From UBA6544 sp038131165 (GTDB lineage: Bacteria > Pseudomonadota > Alphaproteobacteria > UBA8366), in assembly GCA_038131165.1 (NCBI GenBank), contig JAYPOZ010000105.1, positions 1 to 13,826 of the forward strand: a DNA stretch of 13,826 nucleotides. Reading direction: 5' to 3'. Numbering within the stretch: position 1 is the first letter of the stretch; each line of letters opens with the position of its first letter. Shown here piece after piece: positions 12,366 through 13,826 of this stretch. The notes beneath the pieces were generated by a model. That model ran no database searches, was not told where the DNA came from, and saw only the letters and a program-made list of their open reading frames with translations. The position numbers were made by a program, and so were the translations under genes.

Positions 12366-13826
12366 TCAGAGCGATTGCACGGCCGCTTCGACGACCGTGC
12401 CCTTGAAGAAATCCGGATTGAGCGCCGTGTGCAGCCGCGCGGCATTTCCGAAGGCGAAACTCCTGAACTGGTCTTCGTCCAACGCGCCGTCGTCGACCAG
12501 TTCGAAGGCCTCCTCCAGCACGCCGCTCATGTCGATGACGTCGAAATGGCCGATGTCGGAGCTGAACATCGGATGCAGCCGCATCTTGTCGCCGAAGGCC
12601 CAGGCCGCGGTCGGATCGTCCGCTTCGCACCCGAAGAAGAAGCGGTCGCGGAAGAGGCGACGCAAGTCTTCGGCGCTTTCCACGCCGGCGGCGGCAAAAT
12701 CGTCGAACGGGTGGCCCACATCCTCTTCCCGAGCGGTCAGCTCTCCGGCGGAGAAGAAAGGCTTCAGGGTGCTCGGCCCGGCGACGATCTCGTCGACCTT
12801 CGCCCGGTGCGCCGGCCCACCATAGCGCCGCACGAGATCGGCGAGTTCCGCAAGATCGATGTTCGCCGGATCGAGATGCGCCCGCATCGAGGCCTCGTGG
12901 CGTTTCTCCCAATGGCCGATCATGTCCGCCAACAGATTGCAGCCCCAGGCGACACCCCCCTCCAGCAGGCCGAAGCGCAGTTGCGGAAAGCGCTGCAGCA
13001 CGCCGCCGAAGATCAGCGCCTTGGCGAAGACGTGGCTGGCGCCGGCGAAATGGCCGATATGGTTGAAGGTGAAGTTATTGACCGAGGACCGGCCTTCCCA
13101 CCCCATGGAACTGGAGTGCGACGTCACGGCGACGCCAAGGTCGGCGCAGGCCTGCCAGACCGGATCGTAGTCGTAGGGACTCTCCAGCGCCAAGCAGTCG
13201 ATGTAATAGCCTCCCGCCGGATAATAGCCGCCGGTCGCGGCACCCTTCTCGCGGTCCGGGTCGAGCGGGCGGCGCACGTGATTGGCGACCATCACCGCCT
13301 TCATGCCGAGCTCGCCCACCGCATGGCGCAACTCGGCGACGGCCTCGTCCGGCGTATGCATCGGGATCGTCGCGACCGGGGTCAAGCGGTCCGCATACGG
13401 CCGGAACATTTCGACGTTCATCTTGTTCAGCGCGCGGCAGACGGAGCGCCGCAGGTCTGCGTCCGGCAGAGAGCCCTGCACCAGGCCGAGCGTCGTATAG
13501 ACGACGGCGAAATCGATGCCGAATTCGTCGAGCCGTTCGTACATCAGCCCCGGCACCATCGCCGTCGCCCGGTCGCGGGTTTTCGCCGGCTCGCCCCACC
13601 AGGTCGGTCGGCGGGAACGGCGGGCCAGCCGTTCCTCGCCAGACAGACCGTACCAGCCGTCCTCGCGCTTCTTGTTCTCGCGGAATCGGTCGACCATCGC
13701 AGCGCCCGCCTCGGCCTCCAGAAAATCGAGGAAGATCGGCACCGGCTCCAGCCAATGCCCATCCGCATCGATCACCGGATGGGAAAGCTGGGCGCGGATT
13801 TCCGCGGATGTCGAACTGGAAGTCAT
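12366..13826 (-). CDS. Amidohydrolase-2 (ACMSD-like) family metal-dependent hydrolase/decarboxylase
   Basis: The protein has 486 residues from the ATG in the last three bases of the window (13824-13826). An earlier start or the ribosome binding site cannot be seen. It has a TIM-barrel amidohydrolase pattern. The first strand carries VIDADGHWLEP (18-28), where Asp20, Asp22 and His24 take the place of the usual H-x-H metal site. Other blocks are YERLDEFGIDFAVVYTTLGL (96-115), RLTPVATIPMHTPDEAVAEL (147-166), GVAVTSHSSS (231-240, His237) and NHIGHF (255-260). RFGLLEGGVAWG (284-295) and FSSDIGHFDV (421-430, Asp424, likely the last metal ligand) follow. Relatives include aminocarboxymuconate-semialdehyde and resorcylate decarboxylases and many unassigned hydrolases. 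They act on the ring-cleavage or carboxylated aromatics seen in degradation clusters. No partner gene is in view to fix the substrate. It is convergent with the BCCT gene across a shared terminator. Confidence 0.88.
   Translation of the reverse strand: MTSSSTSAEIRAQLSHPVIDADGHWLEPVPIFLDFLEAEAGAAMVDRFRENKKREDGWYGLSGEERLARRSRRPTWWGEPAKTRDRATAMVPGLMYERLDEFGIDFAVVYTTLGLVQGSLPDADLRRSVCRALNKMNVEMFRPYADRLTPVATIPMHTPDEAVAELRHAVGELGMKAVMVANHVRRPLDPDREKGAATGGYYPAGGYYIDCLALESPYDYDPVWQACADLGVAVTSHSSSMGWEGRSSVNNFTFNHIGHFAGASHVFAKALIFGGVLQRFPQLRFGLLEGGVAWGCNLLADMIGHWEKRHEASMRAHLDPANIDLAELADLVRRYGGPAHRAKVDEIVAGPSTLKPFFSAGELTAREEDVGHPFDDFAAAGVESAEDLRRLFRDRFFFGCEADDPTAAWAFGDKMRLHPMFSSDIGHFDVIDMSGVLEEAFELVDDGALDEDQFRSFAFGNAARLHTALNPDFFKGTVVEAAVQSL

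Noticed and set aside
1..13826. Mobile element, CRISPR, tRNA/rRNA, toxin-antitoxin or defence genes
   Set aside because: No transposase, integrase, repeat array, structural RNA signature or known defence family is visible on either strand.

Overview
The window looks like ordinary chromosomal DNA from a GC-rich alphaproteobacterium, probably Rhodospirillales-like. That placement is inferred from codon use, from the set of protein families, and from the N-terminal membrane module of one gene, which I associate with sensor kinases of that group. There is no rRNA, tRNA, CRISPR array, transposase, integrase or phage gene. The base composition is even except for one AT-rich promoter region near 2700-2790. 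I see no defence island or obvious secondary-metabolite cluster.

Left part, all on the minus strand (1-5327). Reading in the direction of transcription, the genes are: a 532-residue protein with four rhodanese modules, only one of which keeps the catalytic cysteine; an N-formylglutamate amidohydrolase-family protein joined to it by an ATGA stop/start overlap; a 403-residue two-helix membrane protein with no recognisable output domain; and a GabD-like aldehyde dehydrogenase whose C-terminus runs off the left edge.

Centre (5328-8715, plus strand). A 220-bp divergent region separates the rhodanese gene from a complete malate synthase G (glcB). This region holds a dyad-symmetric site and a leader that can form several mutually exclusive hairpins. 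A luciferase-like (LLM) flavin oxidoreductase follows. It meets, tail to tail and with only 7 bp between them, a minus-strand HI0933/YhiN-type flavoprotein.

Right part (8723-13826). The flavoprotein gene is divergent from a small Ser/Lys-rich protein of unknown function. Then come a BCCT-family osmolyte transporter, a clear bidirectional hairpin terminator, and a convergent amidohydrolase-2 family metal hydrolase whose first visible ATG is the last three bases of the window.

The genes do not form one pathway. The shared theme is central carbon and nitrogen scavenging: glyoxylate entry to malate (GlcB), semialdehyde oxidation, possible formyl-amino-acid hydrolysis, sulfane sulfur transfer and betaine-type uptake. 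The points most worth a second look are the glcB leader and operator-like dyad, the orphan sensor-like membrane protein, the rhodanese/formylglutamate-hydrolase coupling with altered active-site residues, and a possibly leaderless flavoprotein gene. None of these amounts to a demonstrated new system.
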